Below, piece after piece: positions 9,933 to 18,260 of a stretch of DNA of 64,000 bases; the first letter of the stretch is position 1; each line of letters begins with the position of its first letter. Origin of the DNA: Bradyrhizobium sp. AZCC 1693. GTDB taxonomy: Bacteria; Pseudomonadota; Alphaproteobacteria; Rhizobiales; Xanthobacteraceae. The translations under genes were made by a program, and so were the position numbers. The notes under the pieces are model-generated. The model was not told the DNA's origin, did no database searches, and saw only the letters and a list, made by a program, of their open reading frames with translations. The stretch covers positions 806,001 through 870,000 of the forward strand of contig NZ_JAZHSD010000001.1 in NCBI RefSeq assembly GCF_036924745.1, given 5' to 3'.

Positions 9933-10300
9933 GTGACACGGCCGAAGTCAAAACTGCCAATATGGAAACGCAGTCGGCGCTGCCGCCGGAGGAGACCGAG
10001 CGGCTGGGCACCGAAATCGTCGCCGCGCTGAAGACGGTGTTCGATCCGGAAATTCCGGCCGACATCTACGAGCTCGGCCTGATCTACAAGGTCGATCTCA
10101 AGGACGACCGTGCCGTCGACGTGACGATGACGCTGACCACGCCGAACTGTCCGGCGGCTGGCGAACTGCCGACCATGGTGGAAAACGCGATCGCCAGCGT
10201 TCCCGGCGTCGGCGTCGTCAGCGTGAACCTGGTGTGGGATCCGGCCTGGACGCCGGATCGCATGTCCGACGAGGCGCGCCTCGTCCTCAATATGTGGTAA
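9929..10300 (+). CDS. sufT: SUF-associated Fe-S assembly protein SufT (DUF59/MIP18 family)
   Basis: A 123-residue DUF59-family protein implicated in Fe-S cluster maturation, probably at the delivery step. The domain covers about residues 25-120 and includes FDPEIPADIYELGLIY, the conserved Cys in TTPNCPAAGELP, and a C-terminal WDPAWTPDRMSDEARL. The first 20 residues are variable. Its ATG overlaps the sufS stop (ATGA), so it is translationally coupled to the desulfurase. The family role is known only in outline. Confidence 0.92.
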   Translation: MSDTAEVKTANMETQSALPPEETERLGTEIVAALKTVFDPEIPADIYELGLIYKVDLKDDRAVDVTMTLTTPNCPAAGELPTMVENAIASVPGVGVVSVNLVWDPAWTPDRMSDEARLVLNMW

Positions 10301-10366
10301 TTGAGTGAGGCCCTAACAGCTTTGCGGGAAGATGACTGGCATTGATTTGCCGTTGGAAATGATCAT

Positions 10367-10771
10367 ATGACTAGCATGACACCTGCTTCACCCACGCCCG
10401 CCGCCAAGCCGAAGCCGCGTCCGCGCCCGCAGGTCATGAAACTGACCGAGGCCGCCGCCCAGCGGATTACGGAGCTGACCAAGCGCGCCGATTCCGAGAT
10501 CGTGGGCTTGCGCGTCGGCATCAAAAATGGCGGCTGCGCCGGACAGTCCTACACGGTGGAATACGCCCATGAGATCCGGCCGACCGACGAGGTGGTCGAG
10601 GACCGCGGCGTGAAGATCCTGGTCGATCCCAAGGCGGTGTTGTTCCTGCTTGGCACCGAGATGGACTACAAGGCCGACAAGCTGCAGGCCCAGTTCATCT
10701 TCAACAATCCGAACCAGGTTTCCGCCTGCGGCTGCGGCGAGTCGGTGCAACTGACGCCGGCGAAGGTGTAA
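10367..10771 (+). CDS. sufA: A-type Fe-S carrier SufA (HesB/IscA family)
   Basis: A-type carriers receive Fe-S clusters from the scaffold and pass them to apoproteins. The 134-residue product carries the three invariant cysteines, Cys57 in NGGCAGQSY and Cys121 and Cys123 in SACGCGESV. A 23-residue Pro/Lys-rich leader (KPKPRPRP) precedes the domain; an internal Met24 could be an alternative start. It closes the suf run, 66 bp after sufT, so it may share the operon or have its own promoter. IscA against SufA cannot be separated by sequence alone; the symbol follows context. Confidence 0.93.
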   Translation: MTSMTPASPTPAAKPKPRPRPQVMKLTEAAAQRITELTKRADSEIVGLRVGIKNGGCAGQSYTVEYAHEIRPTDEVVEDRGVKILVDPKAVLFLLGTEMDYKADKLQAQFIFNNPNQVSACGCGESVQLTPAKV

Positions 10772-10797
10772 CGACCGCATCGCCGGGGCGGTGAGCA

Positions 10798-11247
10798 ATG
10801 GACCGCGATTTCCTGATCGACCTGTTTGCCGATTTCGGCCCCGTCACAATCCGCAAGATGTTCTCCGGCTTCGGCATCTCCGCCGACGGCACCAATTTCG
10901 CGCTCGCGCTGCGCGCCGGGCTTTATTTCCGCGCCGATGACCAGACGATTCCGCAGTTCGAAGCGGAGGGATCGCAGCCGTTTCAGTATCAGACGCGCAC
11001 CAAGACGGTCACGATGAACTCGTACTGGCAGTTGCCGGCACGCCTGTTCGACGATTCCGAGGAGTTGGCCGACTGGGCGAGGGCGGCATTGGCCGCGGCG
11101 CAACGCGCGGCCTTACGCAAGCGGCCCAAGGCGCGCAAGGCAGCGAAGCCAAAGATATCTAGCAAGGCTGCGAGCAAGCCGGCTGTTGGCCGCAAGCCGG
11201 CGGCGAAGCGGCACGCAGCGAAGGCGAGGAAGGCACCGCGCAGGTAG
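10798..11247 (+). CDS. TfoX N-terminal domain protein with basic tail
   Basis: The first 105 residues form a TfoX_N domain (FADFGPVTIRKMFSGFGIS, FALALRAGLYFRAD, SYWQLPARLFDD). TfoX proteins influence competence genes in gammaproteobacteria; the stand-alone domain in Rhizobiales has no proven role. The last 40 residues are almost all Lys, Ala, Arg and Pro (AKPKISSKAASK and similar), a histone-H1-like tail suggesting nucleic-acid contact. It starts 27 bp after sufA in the same direction and could be cotranscribed, though nothing links it to Fe-S assembly. It converges on the diguanylate cyclase gene, with only 1 bp between their ends. Confidence 0.85.
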   Translation: MDRDFLIDLFADFGPVTIRKMFSGFGISADGTNFALALRAGLYFRADDQTIPQFEAEGSQPFQYQTRTKTVTMNSYWQLPARLFDDSEELADWARAALAAAQRAALRKRPKARKAAKPKISSKAASKPAVGRKPAAKRHAAKARKAPRR

Positions 11248-11248
11248 C

Positions 11249-12316
11249 TTAAGCGACCTGGCTGCGGGTCTCGGCGGCGTATTCGGGATCGACTTCGCAG
11301 ATCACGCGGTTGCGGCCGTTACGCTTGGCAGCGTAGAGGCAGGCGTCGGCGCGCTCGATCAATGAATCCGTATCATCGTCCGGTTTCAGCATGGAGACGC
11401 CGACCGAGATGGTGACGCGGCCGAGAATTTCGCCTGTCGATTTCTTCTTCAATTCCTTCGACATCACGGCGCGGCGAATGTGGTCGGCGACCGTCAGGGC
11501 CTGGCGCAGCGCCGTGTTGGGCAGCACCACCGCAAATTCCTCGCCGCCATAGCGGGCGGTGATGTCCTGGCCCTTGATGGTCTGCTTCAGCGACATCGCA
11601 ACCAGACGCAGCACCTGATCGCCGGTGAGGTGGCCGTAGGAATCGTTGAACGATTTGAAATGGTCGATGTCGAACATCATCAGCGACAGCGGTTCGCCGC
11701 TCGCCAGCGCCGCCCGCACCGCCATCTCGATCGAGCGGTCGAAATATTTGCGGTTGCCCAATCCGGTCAGCGGATCGGTCAGGCTCTCGGCGCGGATCGC
11801 CTCGAGGCTGTGCTGGAGGTTGCTGATCTCGGTCTTTGACAGCGCCAGCCGGTTTTCCAGCGCCTTGTTGGTCTCTTGCATCTCGCGGGTGGACTTCATC
11901 AGGCCTTCGATGACCGCCTTGATCTGATCGCAGTTCTTGGCATTCCGGAGTTTCTCGCTGGCGCCGCTCAGCCTGGCGTCATAGCTCTGCGACATGTCGA
12001 GCGCGTCCGTGATCAGGTTCATCACGTCGTCGATTTCGCCGATCACGCGCGCGCCGACCTTGTCGATGCGGTCGGAGGTCTTGATGTGCGAGAGATAGGT
12101 TTCGTAGATTTGTTCGAGATCGGACTCGCTCAGTCTGCCGTTGCGCGCCAGCGTCTCGTTGATGATCTTGTTGAGGGGAGCATTGTATCCGGTCGCGTAG
12201 ACGTACCAGATTTCGTAATTGCGCGGGACGGCGGTCTGCCGGAGGGATTTGATCTGGCCCAACGCGACTTCGGCAAACGCCAATGTGCGTTCGTGTTCGT
12301 CCAGCAGCCTGACCAC
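11249..12316 (-). CDS. Diguanylate cyclase (GGDEF domain)
   Basis: The C-terminal GGDEF domain (about residues 178-345) makes cyclic di-GMP from GTP. It shows DPLTGLGNRKYFD, the metal-site FDIDHFKSFND, and the active-site GGEEF at 257-261 in RYGGEEFAV. The product-inhibition I-site RxxD is changed to KGQD (248-251), so feedback control may be weak. The N-terminal 170 residues contain no recognised sensor or membrane segment; they look helical with a coiled-coil linker near 145-175. No in-frame ATG is available near the 5' end, so a GTG start at 12316 is used. The protein should be cytosolic. Confidence 0.9.
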   Translation of the reverse strand: MVRLLDEHERTLAFAEVALGQIKSLRQTAVPRNYEIWYVYATGYNAPLNKIINETLARNGRLSESDLEQIYETYLSHIKTSDRIDKVGARVIGEIDDVMNLITDALDMSQSYDARLSGASEKLRNAKNCDQIKAVIEGLMKSTREMQETNKALENRLALSKTEISNLQHSLEAIRAESLTDPLTGLGNRKYFDRSIEMAVRAALASGEPLSLMMFDIDHFKSFNDSYGHLTGDQVLRLVAMSLKQTIKGQDITARYGGEEFAVVLPNTALRQALTVADHIRRAVMSKELKKKSTGEILGRVTISVGVSMLKPDDDTDSLIERADACLYAAKRNGRNRVICEVDPEYAAETRSQVA

Positions 12317-12445
12317 TGATCCGTCCCCAATATCGAGCAGCGCCGCTCGTGCCGTGCCGCAATGATTAAATTATCGTCGGCAGGTTAAGGGAGGAGAATG
12401 AACGGCCGGTAAATGGTTCCGGCCGTTGGGTCGCGCCGAGTTCGT

Positions 12446-13948
12446 TCAGACGCGGGCGCGAACCGGCCGCAACAGGAACGCCGGAAGATGCGAGTGATCG
12501 GCGGGCTCCGATTCAGCGTCGCGCTGGGCGCGCCGCGGTTCCGGACGACCGATCGAGGGCACGCGCGAAGGCTGTGCAGGGGCGGGCGGCACGAAGGCTG
12601 CGGCCGCTGCCTGCGGCTGCGGGCCGGCACTGCGGCCAGCGCCCTTGGCATGCCGCGGTTCGCGTTCACTGCGCTTGTCAGCACCCTTATCAGTACCCCT
12701 GGCAGCGCGCGGCTCGCGCTCGCGCCGCGGCGTGCGGCCGCCGCGCGAACCTTCCCGGGAACCCTCGCGCGAGCGATGTTCGCGCGGCTGATCGGTCTCG
12801 CCGGACGAATCCGAGTGCACGGCATAATCGCCTTCGGCGGTGGGGATGTTCTGGCCGATCAGCCGTTCGATCGCAGCAATCGATTTGTTGTCGAGCGGGC
12901 TGACGATCGAGATCGCGGTGCCGGCGCGTCCGGCACGTCCGGTACGGCCGATGCGATGCACGTAGTCGTCGGCATGATGCGGCACATCGAAATTGAAGAC
13001 GTGGCTGACGGCGGGAATGTCGAGGCCGCGGGCCGCGACATCGGAGGCGACCAGCAACGGGATCTCGCCCTTGCGGAATTGATCGAGCGCCGCGGTGCGC
13101 GCCGACTGATCCATGTCGCCATGCAGCGCGCCGACGCTGAAGCCGTGCTTCTGCAGCGATTTGTAAACGACGGCGACTTCGCGCTTGCGGTTGCAGAAGA
13201 TGATCGCATTCTGAAGATCCTTGGCGTCGCGCAGCAGGCGGCGCAGGATCTCGCGCTTCTCGTGTACCTCGCGTCCGGCGGGGACCTGGAATTGCGACAC
13301 GCCCACAGCTGTGGTCGCCGGCTTCGAGACTTCGATCCGCGCGGGATTGTGCAGGAAGGCTTCGGTGATGCGGCTGATTTCCGGCGGCATCGTCGCGGTG
13401 AAGAACAGGGTTTGCCGCGTGAACGGCACCAGCTTGCAGACGCGTTCGATGTCGGGGATGAAGCCCATGTCCAGCATGCGGTCGGCTTCGTCGATCACCA
13501 GCAGTTCGACGCCGGTGAGCAGCAGCCCGCCGCGTTCGGTGTGGTCGAGCAGGCGGCCGGGGGTCGCGATCAAGACGTCGACGCCACGGGTCAGTTTACT
13601 GTCCTGGTCGCCGAACGAGACGCCGCCGATCAGGAGCGCGACGTTGAGTTTCTGGCCGACGCCGTATTTGTCGAAATTCTCTTTCACCTGTGCCGCGAGT
13701 TCGCGGGTCGGTTCGAGGATCAGGGTGCGGGGCATCCGTGCCCGCGCGCGGCCCTTTTCCAGCATGGTGAGCATGGGCAGGACGAACGCAGCGGTCTTGC
13801 CGGTGCCGGTCTGGGCGATGCCGAGAACGTCTCGACGGGCCAGAACGTGGGGAATCGCCTGTTCCTGGATGGGGGTAGGGGTCGTGTAACCGGTGGCCGC
13901 AACCGCGGCGAGGACCTTATCGGAAAGTCCGAGATGGGAAAAAGACAT
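12446..13948 (-). CDS. DEAD-box ATP-dependent RNA helicase (RhlE-like)
   Basis: A 500-residue RNA helicase acting in RNA unwinding, ribosome assembly or mRNA decay. Motifs in order are the Q motif PTPIQEQAIP, motif I AQTGTGKT, Ia PTRELAAQ, Ib TPGRLLDH, motif II VIDEADRMLD, motif III TATMPPE, then IV to VI ending HRIGRTGRAGR. From about residue 385 it has a long Arg/Glu/Gly-rich disordered tail (REHRSREGSREGSRGGRTPR). ATG 13948 follows GAGG at the right distance; a GTG 18 bp earlier is less likely. Alphaproteobacterial RhlE-type proteins share this layout. It probably has its own promoter. Confidence 0.94.
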   Translation of the reverse strand: MSFSHLGLSDKVLAAVAATGYTTPTPIQEQAIPHVLARRDVLGIAQTGTGKTAAFVLPMLTMLEKGRARARMPRTLILEPTRELAAQVKENFDKYGVGQKLNVALLIGGVSFGDQDSKLTRGVDVLIATPGRLLDHTERGGLLLTGVELLVIDEADRMLDMGFIPDIERVCKLVPFTRQTLFFTATMPPEISRITEAFLHNPARIEVSKPATTAVGVSQFQVPAGREVHEKREILRRLLRDAKDLQNAIIFCNRKREVAVVYKSLQKHGFSVGALHGDMDQSARTAALDQFRKGEIPLLVASDVAARGLDIPAVSHVFNFDVPHHADDYVHRIGRTGRAGRAGTAISIVSPLDNKSIAAIERLIGQNIPTAEGDYAVHSDSSGETDQPREHRSREGSREGSRGGRTPRREREPRAARGTDKGADKRSEREPRHAKGAGRSAGPQPQAAAAAFVPPAPAQPSRVPSIGRPEPRRAQRDAESEPADHSHLPAFLLRPVRARV

Positions 13949-14333
13949 TGAGCCTCTAGTCGACACCGCCGTTCGGAATCGAGGGTAAAAAGGCTGTCGC
14001 GTTTTGCCCCGAAACGGCGCGCTTTTGAAAAGCTGGGGGCTCTGACTTACGCAGACGAGCGGCTAACCTAGGGAATCGCGTTTCGATCCAAGGCCGCGTT
14101 GAGCCGGAACATAGGGGCGAAATGGCCAAAGTCAATCTGGGAACGGCCATATCGCCGAAAAAGCTTAATGTTCTCGCACAAATAACGGCCAAAACCGTCA
14201 TTTGGCCGTCAAATCGAGCCGCAGTATTCCTACCACCCGGGGCCATTGAACCGTGGGCATCGGGATGCCGACTATGGCATGAAGCGGCTTTGCACGGCCC
14301 AAACCAGGACCATTCGTGCGCCGGGGGAATTCG
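13949..14333. other. Divergent intergenic region, helicase / caspase-like gene, with inverted repeat
   Basis: This 385-bp region has no convincing gene. The element at 14185-14209 is a perfect 9-bp inverted repeat, ACGGCCAAA and TTTGGCCGT, around a 7-nt loop. The GGCCA core recurs at about 14122 and 14144. The cluster could be an operator for the caspase-like gene 125 bp downstream. AT-rich DNA near 14160-14182 may contain promoter elements. Confidence 0.4.
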
Positions 14334-15836
14334 ATGATGGGTTGGCTTTCCAGATTGCTCGCGGTGACGAGTCTCGCAACATGCATCGCGGCTTTCGCCG
14401 CGCCCGCGCACGCCGAAAAGCGCGTCGCGCTGGTCGTCGGCAACAACGATTACAGGAACGTGCCCAAGCTGCAGAAGGCGGTCAACGACGCCCGCACCAT
14501 GGGCGATACGCTCAAGCAACTCGGCTTCACGGTGATGGTGGCCGAGAATCAGAACCGGCAGGCGTTCAGCCAGACGCTGCTGGCGTTCGACAAGGCGGTC
14601 GGGGCCGGTGACACCGCGTTCTTCTTCTATGCCGGCCACGGCTTTGAAATCGCCGGCCAGAATTTCCTGCTGCCGACTGACGTGCCGGCGGCGACCGAAG
14701 GCCAGGAAGAACTGGTGCGCGACGCCTCGATTCTGGCCGACCGCATCATCGAGCGGATGCAGAACCGCAAGGTGCGCACCGCCATTCTGGTGTTCGATGC
14801 CTGCCGCAACAATCCGTTCGAGCGTGCCGGCACCCGTGCGGTTGCCGGCGGTGGCGGCCTTGCGCCGATGACCCAATTGCCGGAAGGCGTGTTCTCGGTG
14901 TTCTCGGCGGGGCCGCGGCAGACCGCGCTCGACCGGCTTTCCAATGACGACACCAATCCCAATTCGGTGTTCACGCGCACCTTCGCCAAGGAGCTGACGC
15001 AGCCTGGCGCCAACCTCGTCCAGGTCGCGCAGCGCACGCGGCGGCTGGTCAGCGAACTGGCGGAGACGGTTCGCCACAAGCAGATCCCGGTCTATTTCGA
15101 CCAGATGGTCGACGACGTATTTTTGAATGGCATGGCGAGCAAGGCGCAGCCGGAAGCCGCGGCGAAGCCCGCCGAGCCGCTGCAGAAGCTGGCGGCCCTG
15201 CCGCCGGTGCAGCAGCTCAAGCCGCAGAACGATTCCGTCAATGCGCCGATCGCGATGTTCTCGCGCCACAATGGCGGCTGGACCGTGGTGTTCTCGATCG
15301 CCGACCCGACGCTCGGTATTTCCTGGCGAATGGGCGACGCCGGCGATTTCCGCGAAACCGGCTTCATCGACACGCTCGACCCGCGCACCCGCAAGCGGAT
15401 GCCCAACCCCTCGATCGAGTTGCCGGCCGATGCGCCGGCGGCCATGATCCAGGTGCGCTATGTCGACACCAATGGCGAGTTGCAGGGCCCGTTCCCGATC
15501 CGCTTCGACCCCGAGGCCGCCCTGATCCGCGACCAGCGCAAGATCCTCGACATGACCGCAACAAGCTGGCTGTCGTTCCGCGAATTCAACGGCCTGCTGG
15601 TCTACTACACGCATCTGATGTCGTATCGCTGCGCGATCCGCGAGGTGCGCGTCGGCATCGACAGCGCGGTGCCCGACAAGGTTCTGAAAATGCCGCCGTG
15701 CGATCCCCGCGATCCCAGCGCCATTCCACATGAAGCGCAGCCCTATTTGAAGCTCGCGCCGGCGACCAAGTCGGTCTCGGTGGAGCTGACTTATCGCGAC
15801 GGCAGCGTCTCGGAGATCAAGAGTTTCCGGCGCTGA
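14334..15836 (+). CDS. Secreted caspase-like (peptidase C14) protein
   Basis: A 500-residue protein with a signal peptide (cleavage likely after AHA, residue 27) and a metacaspase-type p20 domain (about 28-260). The catalytic dyad is intact: His102 in YAGHGFE and Cys157 in DACRNNPF. The start of the fold reads RVALVVGNNDY. A linker with Ala/Pro follows to about residue 300, and then a roughly 200-residue beta-rich C-terminal domain I cannot name. ATG 14334 is preceded by GGGGGAA. Bacterial caspase-like proteins are thought to cleave after basic residues, but substrates in this family are unknown. A periplasmic position is inferred from the signal sequence. Confidence 0.88.
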   Translation: MMGWLSRLLAVTSLATCIAAFAAPAHAEKRVALVVGNNDYRNVPKLQKAVNDARTMGDTLKQLGFTVMVAENQNRQAFSQTLLAFDKAVGAGDTAFFFYAGHGFEIAGQNFLLPTDVPAATEGQEELVRDASILADRIIERMQNRKVRTAILVFDACRNNPFERAGTRAVAGGGGLAPMTQLPEGVFSVFSAGPRQTALDRLSNDDTNPNSVFTRTFAKELTQPGANLVQVAQRTRRLVSELAETVRHKQIPVYFDQMVDDVFLNGMASKAQPEAAAKPAEPLQKLAALPPVQQLKPQNDSVNAPIAMFSRHNGGWTVVFSIADPTLGISWRMGDAGDFRETGFIDTLDPRTRKRMPNPSIELPADAPAAMIQVRYVDTNGELQGPFPIRFDPEAALIRDQRKILDMTATSWLSFREFNGLLVYYTHLMSYRCAIREVRVGIDSAVPDKVLKMPPCDPRDPSAIPHEAQPYLKLAPATKSVSVELTYRDGSVSEIKSFRR

Positions 15837-15923
15837 CCGCCGCATCGAGGCCTCATGGTACGCGACGCGCGGCGTTGCCGCGATTCTCACCATGAGGGTC
15901 TGAGACCTGGCCCAAGCGCTAGC

Positions 15924-16026
15924 TGTCATGCCCCGCGAAGGCGGGGCATCCAGTACGCCGCGGCTTCTCGATTCAATCACTGCTGCCTCTGGAATACTGG
16001 GTCGCCCGGTCAAGCCGGGCGATGAC
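15924..16026. repeat. Palindromic RPE-type repeat
   Basis: Two hairpins flank a central segment. The left is ATGCCCCGC (15928-15936) against GCGGGGCAT (15941-15949). The right contains TCGCCCGG and CCGGGCGA around TCAA. An outer pairing CCAGTA/TACTGG links the halves. This is the typical design of palindromic elements dispersed between genes in Rhizobiales, and related elements in this window lie at 21390-21477 and 60901-61039. Confidence 0.7.
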
Positions 16027-16039
16027 AGTTGAATGTGTG

Positions 16040-16560
16040 TCGGCGTTCTCGCAACGCAGAACGCGCCCGAGGTTTGCTTAAAAGCCTTTCCCTCAAAACA
16101 GAGGGAGCAGGGAATGCCGGGTGCTTGCTGCACCCGCGGTCTCGTGTGCAATGTATGCATAAGATGCGCACACGAGCATACAGGTACAGCCGGAGCACTC
16201 CGGCATTCCCTGCGCAATGGTTTGACGGCTTATGGCGCGCTCCCTGGAGACGAATTCGTCTTGCCTCCATCGCTGTCGGCTTGATGGCTCAATCGATCCG
16301 GTCGGATCAAATGCGCCACCGGCAGCTTGGCACCAGCCACGGGTGTCGGGACCACACGGTTTTGCCGTACGCTTCAGCGCTGATCATCTTGCGCGCTGTG
16401 CTCGCTCACGGATACCCGCCCTGCAAACACGCTTCGCGCCTGACGCTGCCGCGTCCATCGCATCCCGTCCCGCGTTCATGACGACGCGCGATCCGCCCCT
16501 CTTGTCGAGACGGGACGCGCGGAAAAGCCACCGATTTGGGGCGGATGGGAAGCGGAATAT
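16040..16560. repeat. Long dispersed Bradyrhizobium-type repeat
   Basis: The core is bounded by a perfect 14-bp inverted repeat, GCAGGGAATGCCGG (16107-16120) and CCGGCATTCCCTGC (16200-16213). After it comes GGAGACGAATTCGTCTTGCC and a further roughly 300 bp. I recognise this sequence as a high-copy intergenic repeat in Bradyrhizobium and relatives, where it is often mis-annotated as small proteins starting near GVLATQNA. No transposase or terminal duplication is visible. It is probably non-autonomous. Confidence 0.65.
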
Positions 16561-16827
16561 TTTTGCGCGGGAGGCTGGATGACCAAAATCAGCCTGAAAG
16601 TGTTCAACAAATCGCCGTTTGTGCGCAACGATAGTGGGAGCCTTTGCAGGGCGGGGGCGAGCCGGAAGGCGATGCCACTGTGGCCAAGTCGTACTTATTC
16701 AAGCAGGTATATGTATGCGGGCATTTCAGATGACCTTTCGAAAGCCTTCCCGATCGCTCCGGGGCCGCGTCCGCCAGCAGCACTGCAGTTCTTTTCTTGC
16801 AGATCATGATCGAGTTGTAGGCGCGCG

Positions 16828-18111
16828 ATGTCAGAGCTGACCGCGCCCGTCGTACGGCCGGGGATTTCTGCGCTCATCGGCTCGTGGCCGCAATCACGGG
16901 TCTGGCTTCTCTGTGTCGATCTTTTCCCGGCACTGGCCGCCGCCTCGCTTCCATGGTCCACAACGGCGGTTTCCATTTTCATGGTGCTGTGGATGCTCGT
17001 GGTTCTTCCCACGATCAACTGGCAGGCGTTTTTCGAGTCCTTGCGTGCACCGGCCAGCTTCCTGCCGCTGGCCTTCTTCGCACTGGCGATGGCGGGGCTG
17101 TTCTGGACCGAGGACACCTGGCCGGTTGGAATTCAAGGCCTCGTGCCCGTATCAAAGCTGCTGGCCGTTCCGCTTCTCCTGTATCACTACGAACGCTCCC
17201 AGCGCGGGCATTGGGTGCTGTTCGCGTTCCTGGCTGCCTGTGTCCTGCTCATGGGATTGTCATGGGTGACATACTTCGCCGACTGGAAAGCCTCCTCGCC
17301 GGGTGCGCTGGCTGGAGTTCCCGTCAGAAACTACATCGATCAAAGCCACGAATTCGCGCTGTGCCTGTTTGTCATGGCGCCGCTGCTCCTGTCATTCGCA
17401 GCGAGCGGTCATCGCGCGTGGACCTTCGCCTTCGCAGCCGTCATGCTGGGCTTCTATTTCGACATGCGGTTTGTCGCGACCTCGCGGACGGCATTGGCCT
17501 ACTTTCCGATTCTGTTGATCCTTTTCGCCGTCAAATATCTGAACCGGGCACATGCGATCTATTTTCTGATGCTTGCGGCAGTTGTCGAGTTCGGAGTTCT
17601 GCTCTCATCGCCCTATTTGCGTGACCGGCTCGCGCGCACGGCGCAGGACTACAAGGTGGATCGCGACAGCAATGCCGCGACGTCGAACGGCCTGCGACTG
17701 ACGTATTGGCGCGTTTCCATCAGGTCGATTTCCGAGGCGCCCGTTTTTGGGCACGGCACCGGATCGACCCAGCAGCTCTTCAGCCGCGAGGCGGAAGGCA
17801 AGAGGGGCGAATGGGGCAACGTCATCCGCAATCCTCATAACCAGACACTCTATGTCGCGATCCAATGGGGCGTGCTCGGTTGCCTCGTCCTTTATGCGAT
17901 GTGGTACTTTCATCTGCAGCTCTTCTGGGGATCGCTTTTTCCTTCATGGACCGGCCTGGTGATCGTGGTGCAGAACTTCATCAGTTCGCTGCTCAATTCC
18001 CATCTGTTCGACTTCCACGAGGGGTGGGTATACGTGCTGGGCGTTGGTGTCGCGGGCGGCATGGTGCGCTCGCGCGCAACGCCCGTCCGGCCCGGCGCCA
18101 GCCCGGAGTAG
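16828..18111 (+). CDS. O-antigen ligase / polymerase-like membrane protein
   Basis: A 427-residue polytopic inner-membrane protein with about 10-12 hydrophobic segments. The large periplasmic loop (about residues 255-340) has the Wzy_C/WaaL-type arrangement: SIRSISEAPVFGHGTGST followed by NPHNQTLYVAIQWG, where Arg and His residues are typical of undecaprenyl-glycan ligases. It probably transfers or polymerises a surface glycan. No glycosyltransferase or other polysaccharide gene is nearby, so it is an orphan. It sits between repeat-rich DNA and an unrelated flavoprotein gene, suggesting acquisition or rearrangement. ATG 16828 lacks a strong ribosome-binding site. Ligase and polymerase roles cannot be separated by sequence. 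Confidence 0.8.
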   Translation: MSELTAPVVRPGISALIGSWPQSRVWLLCVDLFPALAAASLPWSTTAVSIFMVLWMLVVLPTINWQAFFESLRAPASFLPLAFFALAMAGLFWTEDTWPVGIQGLVPVSKLLAVPLLLYHYERSQRGHWVLFAFLAACVLLMGLSWVTYFADWKASSPGALAGVPVRNYIDQSHEFALCLFVMAPLLLSFAASGHRAWTFAFAAVMLGFYFDMRFVATSRTALAYFPILLILFAVKYLNRAHAIYFLMLAAVVEFGVLLSSPYLRDRLARTAQDYKVDRDSNAATSNGLRLTYWRVSIRSISEAPVFGHGTGSTQQLFSREAEGKRGEWGNVIRNPHNQTLYVAIQWGVLGCLVLYAMWYFHLQLFWGSLFPSWTGLVIVVQNFISSLLNSHLFDFHEGWVYVLGVGVAGGMVRSRATPVRPGASPE

Positions 18112-18178
18112 ACAAGTTCCCGGCGAGCTCTCCAGCGGCCATGATCTGGCGCTTGCAGGCGCATCTATTGCGCTGGCA

Positions 18179-18202
18179 GCAGCACAATATGCAGCACAAT
18201 AT
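18179..18202. repeat. Tandem 12-bp direct repeat
   Basis: GCAGCACAATAT occurs twice head to tail (18179-18190 and 18191-18202), and GAGTAGGCT recurs just after it (from about 18207 and 18225). The array lies 58 bp before the flavoprotein start, so it may be an activator or repressor site, or simple replication slippage. Confidence 0.45.
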
Positions 18203-18260
18203 GGTTGAGTAGGCTCGATGGCCGAGTAGGCTTGGCTCTATCGATGCGAGGGAGCGAGCG

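Larger units (their letters stand above)
15837..16827. other. Gene-free 1-kb stretch filled with dispersed repeats
   Basis: This 991-bp region separates the caspase-like and O-antigen-ligase-like genes. It contains the short palindromic element at 15924-16026 and the long repeat at 16040-16560, described separately. The remaining 265 bp before 16828 show only the AT-rich GCAGGTATATGTATGCGGGC, a possible promoter for the downstream gene. Open frames here have no recognisable protein content. Confidence 0.6.

Noticed and set aside
13956..16217. A 753-codon open frame on the minus strand across the caspase-like gene
   Set aside because: It is antisense to a well-supported gene and runs into dispersed repeats; its composition is typical of high-GC shadow frames.
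16033..16284. Small frame starting MCVGVLATQNAPEV
   Set aside because: Lies in the high-copy repeat and is the known kind of false protein called from it.
16579..16809. 76-residue frame before the O-antigen-ligase gene
   Set aside because: No ribosome-binding site, no family features, and it covers the likely promoter.
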